This document shows, in pieces, positions 44,942 to 54,596 of a DNA stretch of 64,000 nt. The stretch comes from Cupriavidus sp. P-10 (lineage in GTDB: Bacteria > Pseudomonadota > Gammaproteobacteria > Burkholderiales > Burkholderiaceae). Positions within the stretch are counted from its first letter, which is position 1. Each line of letters begins with the position of its first letter. The notes beneath the pieces were generated by a model, which ran no database searches, had not been told where the DNA came from, and was given only the letters and a program-made list of their open reading frames with translations. The position numbers and the translations under genes are program-made. Location: contig NZ_AP025170.1 in the NCBI RefSeq assembly GCF_003402535.2, positions 372,001-436,000 of the forward strand, in the 5' to 3' direction.

Positions 44942-47900
44942 ATGAACGCCCCACTCGTGCTCGACGCCAAGCTCGCCGCGCAGGACGCCCCGCCGCGCCT
45001 GCGTGAAATTCCTTATAACTACACGTCCTTCTCGGACCGCGAGATTGTCATCCGCCTGCTGGGCGAGGAAGCCTGGCGCATCCTGGACGAGCTGCGCAGT
45101 GAGCGCCGCACCGGCCGCTCGGCCCGCATGCTGTACGAAGTGCTGGGCGATATCTGGGTGGTTCGCCGCAACCCCTACCTGCAGGACGACCTGCTGGAAA
45201 ATCCCAAGCGCCGCCAGATGCTGGTCAGCGCGCTGCACCACCGCCTGAACGAGATCGAGAAGCGCCGCGCCGCCGACCGTGCCGAGCACGCCGAGCCCGC
45301 CGCCGAGGATCGTTCGCACCGCGTGGAGCAGCTGGTCGCCTTTGCCAAGCAGGCGATCGAGGACTTCAAGAACGAATTCGCCGCCGCCTACGACCTGCGC
45401 AAGCGCGCGCAGCGCGTGCTGGGCAAGGTCACCCAGAAAGACAACATCAAGTTCGATGGCCTGTCGCGCGTGTCGCACGTGACCGACGCCACCGACTGGC
45501 GCGTGGAATACCCGTTCGTCGTCCTGACCCCGGATACCGAGGAAGAGATCGCTGGCCTGGTCAAGGGCTGCTTCGAGCTTGGCCTGACCATCATCCCGCG
45601 CGGGGGCGGCACCGGCTATACCGGCGGCGCCGTGCCGCTGACGCCGATGAGCGCGGTGATCAATACCGAGAAGCTGGAACAGCTGGGGCCGGTCGAGCAG
45701 ACCGACCTGCCGGGCGTGTCGCACAAGGTCGCCACCATCTTCTCCGGCGCCGGCGTGGTGACGCGCCGCGTGGCCGATGCGGCCGACAAGGCCGGACTTG
45801 TCTTTGCGGTCGACCCGACTTCGATCGATGCCTCGTGCATCGGCGGCAACGTGGCCATGAACGCCGGCGGCAAGAAGGCCGTGCTGTGGGGCACCGCGCT
45901 GGACAACCTGGTCTGGTGGCGCATGGTGGACCCGGAGGGCAACTGGCTGGAAATCACCCGGCTGGACCATAACCTGGGCAAGATCCACGACGTGCCGGTG
46001 GCCACCTTCGAACTGAAGTGGTCGGACGGCAACCGCGCCCCGGGCGAGAAGGTGCTGCGCACCGAGACGCTCGCGATCGAGGGCCGCAAGTTCCGCAAGG
46101 AAGGCCTGGGCAAGGACGTCACCGACAAATTCCTGGCCGGCCTGCCTGGCGTGCAGAAGGAAGGCTGCGACGGCATCATCACCAGCGCGCGCTGGATCCT
46201 GCACCGCATGCCGAAGTTCATCCGCACGGTCTGCCTGGAGTTCTTCGGCCAGGCGCGCGACGCCATCCCGAGCATCGTCGAGATCAAGGACTTCCTCGAC
46301 GCCGAGACGAAGAAGCCCGGCGGCGCCATCCTGGCCGGCCTGGAGCACCTGGACGAGCGCTACCTGCGCGCGGTCGGCTACGCCACCAAGAGCAAGCGCA
46401 ACGCCTTCCCGAAGATGGTGCTGATCGGCGATATCGTCGGCGACGATGAAGACGCCGTGGCGCGCGCCACCTCGGAAGTGATCCGCATGGCCAACGGCAA
46501 GAGCGGCGAAGGCTTTATCGCCGTCAGCCCCGAGGCGCGCAAGAAGTTCTGGCTCGACCGTTCGCGTACCGCCGCCATCGCGCGGCACACCAACGCCTTC
46601 AAGATCAACGAAGACGTGGTGATCCCGCTCAACCGCATGGGCGAGTACACCGACGGCATCGAGCGCATCAATATCGAGCTGTCGATCAAGAGCAAGCTGC
46701 AGCTGGTCGACGCGCTGGAAGCGTTCTTCGCGCGCGGCAACCTGCCGCTGGGCCGCAGCGACGACGCCAACGAGATCCCCAGCGCCGAGCTGCTGGAAGA
46801 CCGCGTGCAGCACGCGCTGACACTGCTGCGCGAGATCCGCGCGCGCTGGCGCTATCTGCAGGACCACCTGGACACGCCGCTGGCGCAGGCCAGGGCCTCG
46901 CTGATCGGGCATGGGCTGGGGCTGCTGGGCCAGGAGTTCGAGGCGCGGCTGCACCAGCAGCCGGACGCCAACGTGTTCCACCTGCTGCAGGACCGCACCA
47001 TCCGCGTGTCGTGGAAGAACGAGATCCGCGCCGAGCTGCGCAAGATCTTCAACGGCGGCGAATTCAAGCCGATCCTGGACGAGGCGCAGAAGATCCACAA
47101 GCAGGTGCTGCGCGGCCGCGTCTTCGTGGCGCTGCACATGCACGCCGGCGACGGCAACGTGCACACCAACATCCCGGTCAACTCCGACGACTACGACATG
47201 CTGCAGGACGCGCACCGCGCGGTGGCCCGCATCATGGACCTGGCGCGTTCGCTGGACGGCGTGATCTCGGGCGAGCACGGCATCGGCATCACCAAGCTGG
47301 AGTTCCTGACCGAGGAAGAGATCGGCGACTTCCGCGCCTACAAGGCCAAGGTCGACCCGCAGGGCCGCTTCAACAAGGGCAAGCTGTTGCCTGGCGCCGA
47401 CCTGCGCAATGCCTACACGCCGTCGTTCGGCCTGATGGGGCACGAGTCGCTGATCATGCAGCAGAGCGACATCGGCGCCATTGCCGAAAGCGTCAAGGAC
47501 TGCCTGCGCTGCGGCAAGTGCAAGCCGGTGTGCGCCACGCACGTGCCGCGCGCCAACCTGCTGTACAGCCCGCGCAACAAGATCCTGGCGACCTCGCTGC
47601 TGGTCGAGGCCTTCCTGTATGAAGAGCAGACCCGCCGCGGCATCTCGGTCAAGCACTGGGACGAGTTCTCCGACGTGGCCGACCACTGCACCGTCTGCCA
47701 CAAGTGCGTGACGCCGTGCCCGGTGAAGATCGACTTCGGCGACGTGTCGATGAACATGCGCAACCTGCTGCGCAAGATGGGGCAGAAGAAGTTCAACCCC
47801 GGCACGGCGGCGTCGATGTTCTTCCTGAACGCCACCAACCCCGAGACCATCAACCTGACCCGCAAGGTCATGATCGACTGGGGCTACAAGGCGCAGCGCC

Positions 47901-48916
47901 TGGGCAACGAGGTGCTGAAGAAGCTGGCGAAGAAGCAGACCGCGCATCCGCCCGCCACCGTGGGCAAGCCGCCGGTGCGCGAGCAGGTGATCCACTTCAT
48001 CAACAAGAAGATGCCGGGCAACCTGCCCAAGAAGACGGCGCGCGCGCTGCTCGACATCGAAGACAACGAGATCGTGCCGATCATCCGCGACCCGAAGGCG
48101 ACCACGCCGGAATCGGAAGCGGTGTTCTACTTCCCGGGCTGCGGCTCGGAGCGGCTGTTCTCGCAGGTCGGGCTGGCGACGCAGGCGATGCTGTGGCACG
48201 TCGGCGTGCAGACCGTGCTGCCGCCGGGCTACCTGTGCTGCGGCTATCCGCAGCGCGGCAGCGGCCAGTACGACAAGGCCGAGAAGATCGTCACCGACAA
48301 CCGCGTGCTGTTCCACCGCGTGGCCAACACGCTGAACTACCTCGACATCAAGACCGTGGTGGTCAGCTGCGGCACCTGCTACGACCAGCTCGCCGGGTAT
48401 GAATTCGAGAAGATCTTCCCCGGCTGCCGCATCATCGATATCCACGAGTATCTGCTGGAGAAGGGCGTCAAGCTGGAGGGCGTGACCGGTACGCGCTACA
48501 TGTACCACGATCCCTGCCACACCCCGATCAAGACCATGGACCCGACCAAGCTGGTCAACGACCTGATGGGCGGCAACGCGGGGCTGGGCAAGATCGAGAA
48601 GAACGAGCGCTGCTGCGGCGAGTCGGGCACGCTGGCGGTGACGCGTCCTGACATTTCGACGCAGGTCCGCTTCCGCAAGGAAGAGGAAATGACCAGGGGC
48701 GCAGACAAGCTGCGCGCCGACGGCTTTACCGGCGACGTCAAGATCCTGACCAGCTGCCCGTCGTGCCTGCAGGGTCTGTCGCGCTACAAGGAAGATGCGT
48801 CGGTGCAGGCGGATTACATCGTGATCGAGATGGCCAAGCACCTGCTGGGAGAGAACTGGATGCCTGAGTATGTGGCGAAGGCCAATGCGGGTGGCATCGA
48901 GCGGGTGCTGGTGTAA
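44942..48916 (+). CDS. Giant FAD-linked oxidase / Fe-S fusion protein (DUF3683-type)
   Basis: A 1324-residue protein combining several activities. Residues 1-180 are a helical DUF3683-type N-terminal region. Then comes a PCMH-type FAD domain ([14 protein letters not shown] near residue 220) and FAD-oxidase C-terminal parts, with [14 protein letters not shown] near 775. Two 4Fe-4S motifs are at ~854 ([11 protein letters not shown]) and ~916 ([11 protein letters not shown]), followed by CCG-type segments near 1098 ([10 protein letters not shown]), 1143 (CGTCYDQL) and 1223 ([10 protein letters not shown]). This is the GlcD-GlcF or LldE-type electron path in one chain, probably oxidising a 2-hydroxy acid such as D-lactate and reducing the quinone pool. 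Substrate is inferred. Confidence 0.9.
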   Translation: MNAPLVLDAKLAAQDAPPRLREIPYNYTSFSDREIVIRLLGEEAWRILDELRSERRTGRSARMLYEVLGDIWVVRRNPYLQDDLLENPKRRQMLVSALHHRLNEIEKRRAADRAEHAEPAAEDRSHRVEQLVAFAKQAIEDFKNEFAAAYDLRKRAQRVLGKVTQKDNIKFDGLSRVSHVTDATDWRVEYPFVVLTPDTEEEIAGLVKGCFELGLTIIPRGGGTGYTGGAVPLTPMSAVINTEKLEQLGPVEQTDLPGVSHKVATIFSGAGVVTRRVADAADKAGLVFAVDPTSIDASCIGGNVAMNAGGKKAVLWGTALDNLVWWRMVDPEGNWLEITRLDHNLGKIHDVPVATFELKWSDGNRAPGEKVLRTETLAIEGRKFRKEGLGKDVTDKFLAGLPGVQKEGCDGIITSARWILHRMPKFIRTVCLEFFGQARDAIPSIVEIKDFLDAETKKPGGAILAGLEHLDERYLRAVGYATKSKRNAFPKMVLIGDIVGDDEDAVARATSEVIRMANGKSGEGFIAVSPEARKKFWLDRSRTAAIARHTNAFKINEDVVIPLNRMGEYTDGIERINIELSIKSKLQLVDALEAFFARGNLPLGRSDDANEIPSAELLEDRVQHALTLLREIRARWRYLQDHLDTPLAQARASLIGHGLGLLGQEFEARLHQQPDANVFHLLQDRTIRVSWKNEIRAELRKIFNGGEFKPILDEAQKIHKQVLRGRVFVALHMHAGDGNVHTNIPVNSDDYDMLQDAHRAVARIMDLARSLDGVISGEHGIGITKLEFLTEEEIGDFRAYKAKVDPQGRFNKGKLLPGADLRNAYTPSFGLMGHESLIMQQSDIGAIAESVKDCLRCGKCKPVCATHVPRANLLYSPRNKILATSLLVEAFLYEEQTRRGISVKHWDEFSDVADHCTVCHKCVTPCPVKIDFGDVSMNMRNLLRKMGQKKFNPGTAASMFFLNATNPETINLTRKVMIDWGYKAQRLGNEVLKKLAKKQTAHPPATVGKPPVREQVIHFINKKMPGNLPKKTARALLDIEDNEIVPIIRDPKATTPESEAVFYFPGCGSERLFSQVGLATQAMLWHVGVQTVLPPGYLCCGYPQRGSGQYDKAEKIVTDNRVLFHRVANTLNYLDIKTVVVSCGTCYDQLAGYEFEKIFPGCRIIDIHEYLLEKGVKLEGVTGTRYMYHDPCHTPIKTMDPTKLVNDLMGGNAGLGKIEKNERCCGESGTLAVTRPDISTQVRFRKEEEMTRGADKLRADGFTGDVKILTSCPSCLQGLSRYKEDASVQADYIVIEMAKHLLGENWMPEYVAKANAGGIERVLV

Positions 48917-48925
48917 GCCATCGCC

Positions 48926-49363
48926 ATGACGCGTTCTCCGAACTGCCCGCTTTGCGAAACCGACGGCGGCGAACTGGTCTGGATGGGCGACCGCGCCCGC
49001 CTGATCCTGGTCGAGCATGACCGCTTCCCCGGTTTCTGCCGCATCGTCTGGAACGACCACGTGGCCGAACTGACCGACCTCGACGAGGCCGACCAGGCCT
49101 GGCTGATGCGGCTGGTGGCGCGCGTGGAGCGCGTGGTGCGCGAGGTGATGGCGCCCGACAAGGTCAACCTGGCGGCGTTCGGCAACATGGTGCCGCACCT
49201 GCACTGGCACATCATTCCGCGCTACCGCTGGGACACGCATTTCCCCGAGGCGATCTGGGCGGCGCCGCAGCGCGCGGCGGACAGCGTGCGCGTGCAGGAG
49301 CTGGCCAGCCGGCTGCCAGCGTTGCGTACGGCACTTTCGCTGATCGAAGCCAACGACGCCTGA
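48926..49363 (+). CDS. HIT-family protein
   Basis: A 145-residue histidine-triad protein. The triad is HLHWHII near residue 91, and the NLAAFGNMVP stretch precedes it. An N-terminal CPLC motif may bind zinc, as in Hint/HinT-like relatives. HIT proteins hydrolyse nucleotide phosphoramidates or dinucleoside polyphosphates. It begins nine bases after the large oxidoreductase, likely in one transcript. Confidence 0.9.
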   Translation: MTRSPNCPLCETDGGELVWMGDRARLILVEHDRFPGFCRIVWNDHVAELTDLDEADQAWLMRLVARVERVVREVMAPDKVNLAAFGNMVPHLHWHIIPRYRWDTHFPEAIWAAPQRAADSVRVQELASRLPALRTALSLIEANDA

Positions 49364-49495
49364 AGCCGGGCGTGGAACCCGCGCCGGCCTGCAACCGTCT
49401 GAATGCTGTTGCCGCCGCGGTCGCGCCCGCGCGCCGCGGCACGAGAACAACATGCCCGGCCACGCATCCCGCTGGCGGGCCAGAAAGCTGCCGCT

Positions 49496-51361
49496 ATGTC
49501 CTCGACCCCGACTTCCGTCACCGTACCGGGCCCTGCCGTTCCTGCCAAGGCCCTCAAGATCCAGAGCCGGCTGCGCATGGCCGCGACCTGGGCGCTGATC
49601 AAGCCCTACTGGAAATCCGACGATCGCGTCGCCGGCCTCGGCCTGCTGGCGCTGGTGGTCGTGCTCAACCTGGGCATTGTCTATATCAACGTGCTGCTCA
49701 ACGAGTGGAACCGCGTGTTCTACAACGCGCTGGAGCAGCGCGACTATGCTTCGTTCAAGGTGCTGCTGCTGCGGTTCTCGTGGATCGCGGCGTTCTTCAT
49801 CGTGGCGGCGATCTCGCGCCAGTACTACACCATGATGCTGCAGATGCGCTGGCGTACCTGGATGACCGGCCGCTTCATGGGCCACTGGCTCGGGCACCAG
49901 GCCTACTACCGAATCGAGCAGACCCATACCACCGACAACCCCGACCAGCGGATCGCTGACGACTTGCGCCAGTTCACCGACGGCGCGCTGTCGCTGTCGC
50001 TCGGGCTGCTCAACTCGGTGGTGACGCTGCTGTCGTTCGTTGGCATCCTCTGGACGGTGTCCGGGCCGATCAGCTTTGCGCTGGGCGGCACCGAATGGAC
50101 CATCCCCGGGTATATGGTCTGGTTCGCGGCTGGCTATGCGGTGATCGGCTCGCTGGTGGCGCACGTGGTCGGCCGCCCGCTGATCGGGCTGAATTTCCAG
50201 CAGGAACAGTACGAAGCGGATTTCCGTTTCACGCTGGTGCGCCTGCGCGAGAACAGCGAGCCGGTGGCGCTGTACCGCGGCGAGCCGACCGAGCAGGCCG
50301 GCCTGCGCGCGCGCTTCGACCGCATCCGCGCCAACTGGAACCAGCTGATGCGCTATACGCGGCGGCTGACCTTTGTCAGTTCCGGCTATGCGCAGTTCGC
50401 CATCATCTTCCCGATCCTGGTGGCGGCGCCGCGCTACTTCGCCGGCAAGATGACGCTGGGCGGGCTGATGCAGACCAGCTCGGCCTTCGGGCAGGTGCAG
50501 GGGGCGCTTTCGTGGTTCGTCGACAGCTATGCCACGCTGGTGGGCTGGAAGGCCGCGGCCAACCGCCTGATCGATTTCCAGGAAGCGATCCGCGTGGCCG
50601 AACGCCAGGACCAGGCCCCCGGCGGCACGCGCGACGTCGAGGTCGAGCATACCGGCAAGCCGCAGGAAGGCATCGTGATCGACGGCCTGGCGCTGGCGCT
50701 GCCGGTGCGCGCCGCCCGCGGCAGCGCCGTCGGCCAGCGCCCGCTGGTCGCGCCGTTCTCGCTGTCGGTCGCGCCGGGCGAGCGCTGGCTGGTGAGCGGC
50801 CCGTCAGGCTGCGGCAAGAGCGTGCTGTTCCGCGCGCTCGCCGGGATTTGGCCATATGGCAGCGGCACCGTGACCATGCCCGAGGGCAAGCGCATGCTGT
50901 TCCTGCCGCAGCGCAGCTACCTGCCGATCGGCACCCTTGCCGACGCGCTGGCCTACCCCGATGCCGGCACCGAGCACAGCTCGGAAGCCCTGCAGGTGGC
51001 GCTGCGCCAGGCGCGGCTGGCGGCGCTGACCGACCAGCTCGACGTGTTCGACAACTGGTCGCTGCGGCTGTCCCCGGGCGAGCAGCAGCGGCTGGCGTTC
51101 GCGCGCGCGCTGCTGCAGAAGCCCGACTACCTGTTCCTGGACGAAGCCACCAGCGCCCTCGACGAAGACACCGAAGGCGTGATGTACCGGCTGATGGTGG
51201 AGTCGCTGCCGGACGCGGCCATCGTCAGCATTGCGCACCGCAGCACGGTGGCGGCCTTCCACGGCCGGCGCCTGCGCTATGTGCCGCAGGATGGGGAGGC
51301 GGCGCGGGCTGCGCAAGCCGGCGAGCCTGGGGTAAGCTATCGGGTCGTAAGCGAAGCGTGA
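49496..51361 (+). CDS. SbmA/BacA-like ABC transporter (YddA type)
   Basis: A 621-residue single-chain ABC protein. Residues 1-370 are a membrane domain of the SbmA_BacA class: LNEWNRVFYNALEQRDYASF, MRWRTWMTGRFMGHWL and HTTDNPDQRIADD are strong marks. The nucleotide-binding domain has Walker A SGPSGCGKSVLFRALAG, signature LSPGEQQRLAFARA and Walker B DYLFLDEATSALDED. Relatives import peptides, vitamin B12 or very-long-chain-lipid-related compounds. The ATG at 49496 is preferred over 49403 because the added 31 residues are low-complexity and arginine-rich. Substrate unknown. Confidence 0.9.
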   Translation: MSSTPTSVTVPGPAVPAKALKIQSRLRMAATWALIKPYWKSDDRVAGLGLLALVVVLNLGIVYINVLLNEWNRVFYNALEQRDYASFKVLLLRFSWIAAFFIVAAISRQYYTMMLQMRWRTWMTGRFMGHWLGHQAYYRIEQTHTTDNPDQRIADDLRQFTDGALSLSLGLLNSVVTLLSFVGILWTVSGPISFALGGTEWTIPGYMVWFAAGYAVIGSLVAHVVGRPLIGLNFQQEQYEADFRFTLVRLRENSEPVALYRGEPTEQAGLRARFDRIRANWNQLMRYTRRLTFVSSGYAQFAIIFPILVAAPRYFAGKMTLGGLMQTSSAFGQVQGALSWFVDSYATLVGWKAAANRLIDFQEAIRVAERQDQAPGGTRDVEVEHTGKPQEGIVIDGLALALPVRAARGSAVGQRPLVAPFSLSVAPGERWLVSGPSGCGKSVLFRALAGIWPYGSGTVTMPEGKRMLFLPQRSYLPIGTLADALAYPDAGTEHSSEALQVALRQARLAALTDQLDVFDNWSLRLSPGEQQRLAFARALLQKPDYLFLDEATSALDEDTEGVMYRLMVESLPDAAIVSIAHRSTVAAFHGRRLRYVPQDGEAARAAQAGEPGVSYRVVSEA

Positions 51362-51456
51362 TGCGGCGCGAGGCGGCGCCTGGGGCGCCGCTCGTCGTGT
51401 CGCCGCGCCGGATTCCTATATAGAGAGAGCGCCCGTCACCCGGGCCGCGAATCATC

Positions 51457-51882
51457 ATGGCAGGCCTGGACAAAGACACCCCCCATCCCACCGCACTGAC
51501 CGTCCATACGCAATCGCGCGTGCTGGAGGTCGGCTTCGACAACGGCCGCAGCTTCCGGCTGCCGTTCGAGCTGCTGCGCGTGTATTCGCCATCGGCGGAA
51601 GTGCAGGGCCACGGCCCCGGCCAGGAAATCCTGCAGACCGGCAAGCGCGACGTCGGCATCAGTGCCGTCGAGCCGGTGGGCAACTACGCCATCCTGATCC
51701 GCTTCAGCGACGGCCACGACACCGGCATCTATTCGTGGGAACTGCTGTACCGGCTGGGCGACCAGCAGGACGCGCTGTGGCAGGACTACCTGAAGCGCCT
51801 GGAAGCTGCCGGCGTCGATCGCGATACCCCCATGCCTGGCGCCGGCGCTGCCGGCGGCCACGGCTGCGGCCACCACCATTGA
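51457..51882 (+). CDS. DUF971-domain protein
   Basis: A 141-residue protein with the gamma-butyrobetaine-hydroxylase-like N-terminal domain (DUF971): QSRVLEVGFDNGRSFRLPFELLRVYSPSAE, VGISAVEPVGNYAILIRFSDGHDTGIYSW and LGDQQDALWQDYLKRL. The C-terminus GGHGCGHHH is rich in Gly, His and Cys and may bind a metal. Such proteins are found beside ubiE in betaproteobacteria and have been linked to Fe-S cluster handling. The spacing to ubiE is 30 bp, so they are probably one transcript. Confidence 0.88.
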   Translation: MAGLDKDTPHPTALTVHTQSRVLEVGFDNGRSFRLPFELLRVYSPSAEVQGHGPGQEILQTGKRDVGISAVEPVGNYAILIRFSDGHDTGIYSWELLYRLGDQQDALWQDYLKRLEAAGVDRDTPMPGAGAAGGHGCGHHH

Positions 51883-51912
51883 GCCGCCCCCGACAATCCT
51901 GGAGTCTGAGAA

Positions 51913-52644
51913 ATGAGTGAAACCCACTTCGGGTTTGAGAAAGTCGACGAAACGGAAAAAGCCGACAAGGTCGCCGGCGTGTTCCATTCGGTGGCGAGCA
52001 GGTACGACGTGATGAACGACCTGATGTCGGGCGGCATGCACCGGCTGTGGAAGATGTTCACCATTGCCCAGGCCAATGTCCGGCCCGGCCACAAGGTGCT
52101 GGACATCGCCGGCGGCACCGGCGACCTGGCCAAGGCGTTCGCGAAGCAGGCCGGCCCGACCGGCCAGGTCTGGCTGACCGATATCAACGAGTCGATGCTG
52201 CGCGTCGGCCGCGACCGGCTGCTGAACAAGGGTATCGTGACCCCGGTGGCGCTGTGCGATGCCGAGAAGATCCCGTTCCCCGACAACTACTTCGATCTGG
52301 TCACGGTGGCGTTTGGCCTGCGCAACATGACGCACAAGGACGCCGCGCTGGCCGAGATGCGCCGCGTGGTCAAGCCGGGTGGCAAGGTCATGGTGCTAGA
52401 GTTCTCCAAGGTGTGGAAACCGCTGGAGAAGGCGTATGACGTCTATTCTTTCAAGGTACTGCCCTGGCTGGGCGAGCGCGTGGCAGGGGATGCCCCCAGC
52501 TATCGCTATCTCGCGGAATCGATCAGAATGCATCCAGACCAGGTCTCACTTGTACGCTTAATGGAACATGCGGGCCTGGAAAATGTCGAATACTTCAATC
52601 TGACGGCCGGAGTGGTGGCGCTCCACGTCGGGCGGAAGTATTAA
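51913..52644 (+). CDS. ubiE: Ubiquinone/menaquinone biosynthesis C-methyltransferase
   Basis: A 243-residue SAM-dependent methyltransferase. [20 protein letters not shown] near residue 30, SAM motif [15 protein letters not shown] near residue 64, [13 protein letters not shown] and [18 protein letters not shown] are diagnostic UbiE signatures. It methylates the ring at C2 in ubiquinone synthesis. It lies beside DUF971, a Tim44-like gene, ubiJ and ubiB. Confidence 0.97.
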   Translation: MSETHFGFEKVDETEKADKVAGVFHSVASRYDVMNDLMSGGMHRLWKMFTIAQANVRPGHKVLDIAGGTGDLAKAFAKQAGPTGQVWLTDINESMLRVGRDRLLNKGIVTPVALCDAEKIPFPDNYFDLVTVAFGLRNMTHKDAALAEMRRVVKPGGKVMVLEFSKVWKPLEKAYDVYSFKVLPWLGERVAGDAPSYRYLAESIRMHPDQVSLVRLMEHAGLENVEYFNLTAGVVALHVGRKY

Positions 52645-52706
52645 GAACACTTGAAATCGCCATGCCTCGCCCACACATGGGTGAAACTGACAGGGGATAA
52701 CAGCAT

Positions 52707-53699
52707 ATGTCGTCAATTCGTGGAAAATTCCTGGTGGGGTCGCTGGTAACGGCGCTGGCCTTCGGGATGACGTTGGACGCCGAGGCCAAGCGCATGGGCG
52801 GCTCGCGCAGCGTGGGCAAGCAGTCTGAATCGGTCACGCAGCGCCAGCAGACGCAGCCTACCTCGCCGACCCAGCAAGCGCAGCAGCCTGCACAACAGGC
52901 GGCACCGGCTACGGCCGGGGCAGCCGGCGCGGCAGCGGCCGCAGCGCCCAAGCGTAACTGGGGCGGCATCCTGGGCGGCATCGCCGCCGGCCTTGGTATC
53001 GGCTGGCTGCTGTCGCACTTCGGCCTGGGCGGCGCGGCGCTGAGCTTCCTGTCCAACCTGATCCTGATCGCGATCGTCGCCTTCGCGGTGATCTGGCTGA
53101 TCCGCAAGTTCCGCGGTGGCAGCCAGCGCAGCCACCAGCCGGCATACGCGGGTGCAGCCGGTGCGGCGGGTGCCGGCAATGCCGGCGGCATGGGCCGCAG
53201 CGCCGAGCCGATGCTGCGCCAGCCGCTGAACACGCCGGAGAGCACGCCGGCAGCCACCCCGATGATGCAGGGCGCCGCAGCCGCGCCGGTCGCGGCGGGT
53301 GCCGTGGCCCAGCAGCCGTGGGGTGTGCCGGCCGATTTCGACACCGAAAACTTCCTGCGCAACGCCAAGGTCCACTTTGTGCGCCTGCAGGCAGCCTGGG
53401 ACGCCGGCAACCTCGACGACATCCGCGAGTTCACCACGCCTGAGATGTTCGCCGAGATCAAGATGGACCTGTCCGAGCGCGGCGCCGAGGTCAACAAGAC
53501 CGACGTGGTCACGCTGGAAGGCCAGTTGCTCGGCATCGAATCGACGCCGTCGCAGCATATCGCCAGCGTTCGCTTCTCGGGCATGATCCGCGAGAAGGCC
53601 GGCGAGGTGGCGCAGCCGTTCGCCGAAGTCTGGAACCTGGCCAAGCCGGCGACCGGCACCGGCGGCTGGCTGCTGGCCGGCATCCAGCAGGAGTCGTGA
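52707..53699 (+). CDS. Tim44-like domain membrane protein
   Basis: A 330-residue protein. A signal-like start (LVTALAFGMTLDAEAKRMGGSRSVGK) and a Gln/Ala/Pro-rich linker precede two or three membrane-like segments at residues 90-132 (ILGGIAAGLGIGWLLSHFG, FLSNLILIAIVAFAVIWLIRKF). The C-terminal ~120 residues form the Tim44-like NTF2 fold (VHFVRLQAAWDAGNLDDIREFTTPEMF). Function is unclear; homologs are often beside ubi genes. AGGGGAT lies upstream of the ATG. Confidence 0.88.
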   Translation: MSSIRGKFLVGSLVTALAFGMTLDAEAKRMGGSRSVGKQSESVTQRQQTQPTSPTQQAQQPAQQAAPATAGAAGAAAAAAPKRNWGGILGGIAAGLGIGWLLSHFGLGGAALSFLSNLILIAIVAFAVIWLIRKFRGGSQRSHQPAYAGAAGAAGAGNAGGMGRSAEPMLRQPLNTPESTPAATPMMQGAAAAPVAAGAVAQQPWGVPADFDTENFLRNAKVHFVRLQAAWDAGNLDDIREFTTPEMFAEIKMDLSERGAEVNKTDVVTLEGQLLGIESTPSQHIASVRFSGMIREKAGEVAQPFAEVWNLAKPATGTGGWLLAGIQQES

Positions 53700-53750
53700 T
53701 GCCGCGCCTCCGTGGCGAGTGATGCGCCCGGGGGAGTAGCTTAGAATGGA

Positions 53751-53777
53751 GGCCCACGTGAAAGCGTGGGCCTTTTT
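53751..53777 (+). terminator. Terminator after the Tim44-like gene
   Basis: Stem GGCCCACG/CGTGGGCC with a TGAAAG loop followed by five T, about 50 bp after the stop. It separates the ubiE transcript from ubiJ-ubiB, although read-through is possible. Confidence 0.88.
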
Positions 53778-53840
53778 GTATTTGGGCGCCCGGCGTGCAA
53801 ACCTCGCCGGATGCCTCACCGCCAGCCAAACCGCGCTGCC

Positions 53841-54521
53841 ATGAACACTCTGCCTTCCGCCCTGGCCACTCCCGCGATCTCGGCACTGAACCACCTGCTC
53901 GAGCAGGAGCCGTGGGCCCGCAACCAGCTCGTGCCGTTTGCCGGGCGCGTGATCCGCTTCGATGCCGCCGCCTTCGTGCTGTCGCTGAAGGTGACCGAGC
54001 ACGGCGGTACCGAGCTGGCGCCGGAAGCCGAGGCCCCGGCGGTGACGCTGCGCGTGCCGGTGCAGCAGTGGCCGCTGGTTGCCGCCGATGTCGCCGAAGG
54101 CGGCCAGGCCGCGGCCATGCGCCATGTGCGCATCGAAGGCGATGCCGAGCTGGCCAATACCGTGTCGGCGCTGGCGCGCAACCTGCGCTGGGATGCCGAG
54201 GAAGACCTGTCCCTGGCGCTGCGCGGCATCATGGGCGGGCCGCTCAGCGACAGCGTGGCGCAGCGCGTGGTCGGCGGCGCGCGCCAGGTCCACGAACAGG
54301 CCATGCGCGTCGGCCGTGCGCTGGTCGACAACGTCACCGATTACCTGCTGGACGAGCAGCCGACGCTGGTGCGCCACGCCGCGCTGGACGCCTTCGGCGC
54401 CGACGTGGGCCAGCTGCGCGACAGCCTGGCGCGGCTGGAGAAGCGGCTGGAAAAGCTGGAGCGCGCCTCCGTGCCAACCACCCCCGCCACGCCCGGCCAA
54501 CTGCCGTCGCCGCACCGTTGA
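53841..54521 (+). CDS. ubiJ: Ubiquinone biosynthesis accessory factor UbiJ
   Basis: A 226-residue protein with an SCP2-like lipid-binding N-terminal domain (ISALNHLLEQEPWARNQLVPFAGR, FRFDA-like IRFDAAAFVLSLKV) and IEGDAELANTVSALARNLRWDAEEDL, which is UbiJ-specific. A C-terminal coiled coil (residues ~185-213) follows. UbiJ helps assemble the soluble Ubi metabolon and binds hydrophobic intermediates. ATG 53841 is chosen because the upstream 25 codons run into the terminator hairpin. It is followed by ubiB. Confidence 0.9.
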   Translation: MNTLPSALATPAISALNHLLEQEPWARNQLVPFAGRVIRFDAAAFVLSLKVTEHGGTELAPEAEAPAVTLRVPVQQWPLVAADVAEGGQAAAMRHVRIEGDAELANTVSALARNLRWDAEEDLSLALRGIMGGPLSDSVAQRVVGGARQVHEQAMRVGRALVDNVTDYLLDEQPTLVRHAALDAFGADVGQLRDSLARLEKRLEKLERASVPTTPATPGQLPSPHR

Positions 54522-54596
54522 GCGCGGCCGCGCCCGCATCCATCCTGTGCCAACCGCTACCCTGACTGCCCGCCCCGGCCCCGAGAAGACTCCCGA

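Noticed and set aside
44816..50650. A 1944-codon open frame on the minus strand
   Set aside because: It lies antisense to four well-supported genes (FAD/Fe-S fusion, HIT, ABC protein). Its translation is rich in Arg, His, Gln, Ala and Val without motifs, the usual shadow of GC-biased codons in the reverse frame.
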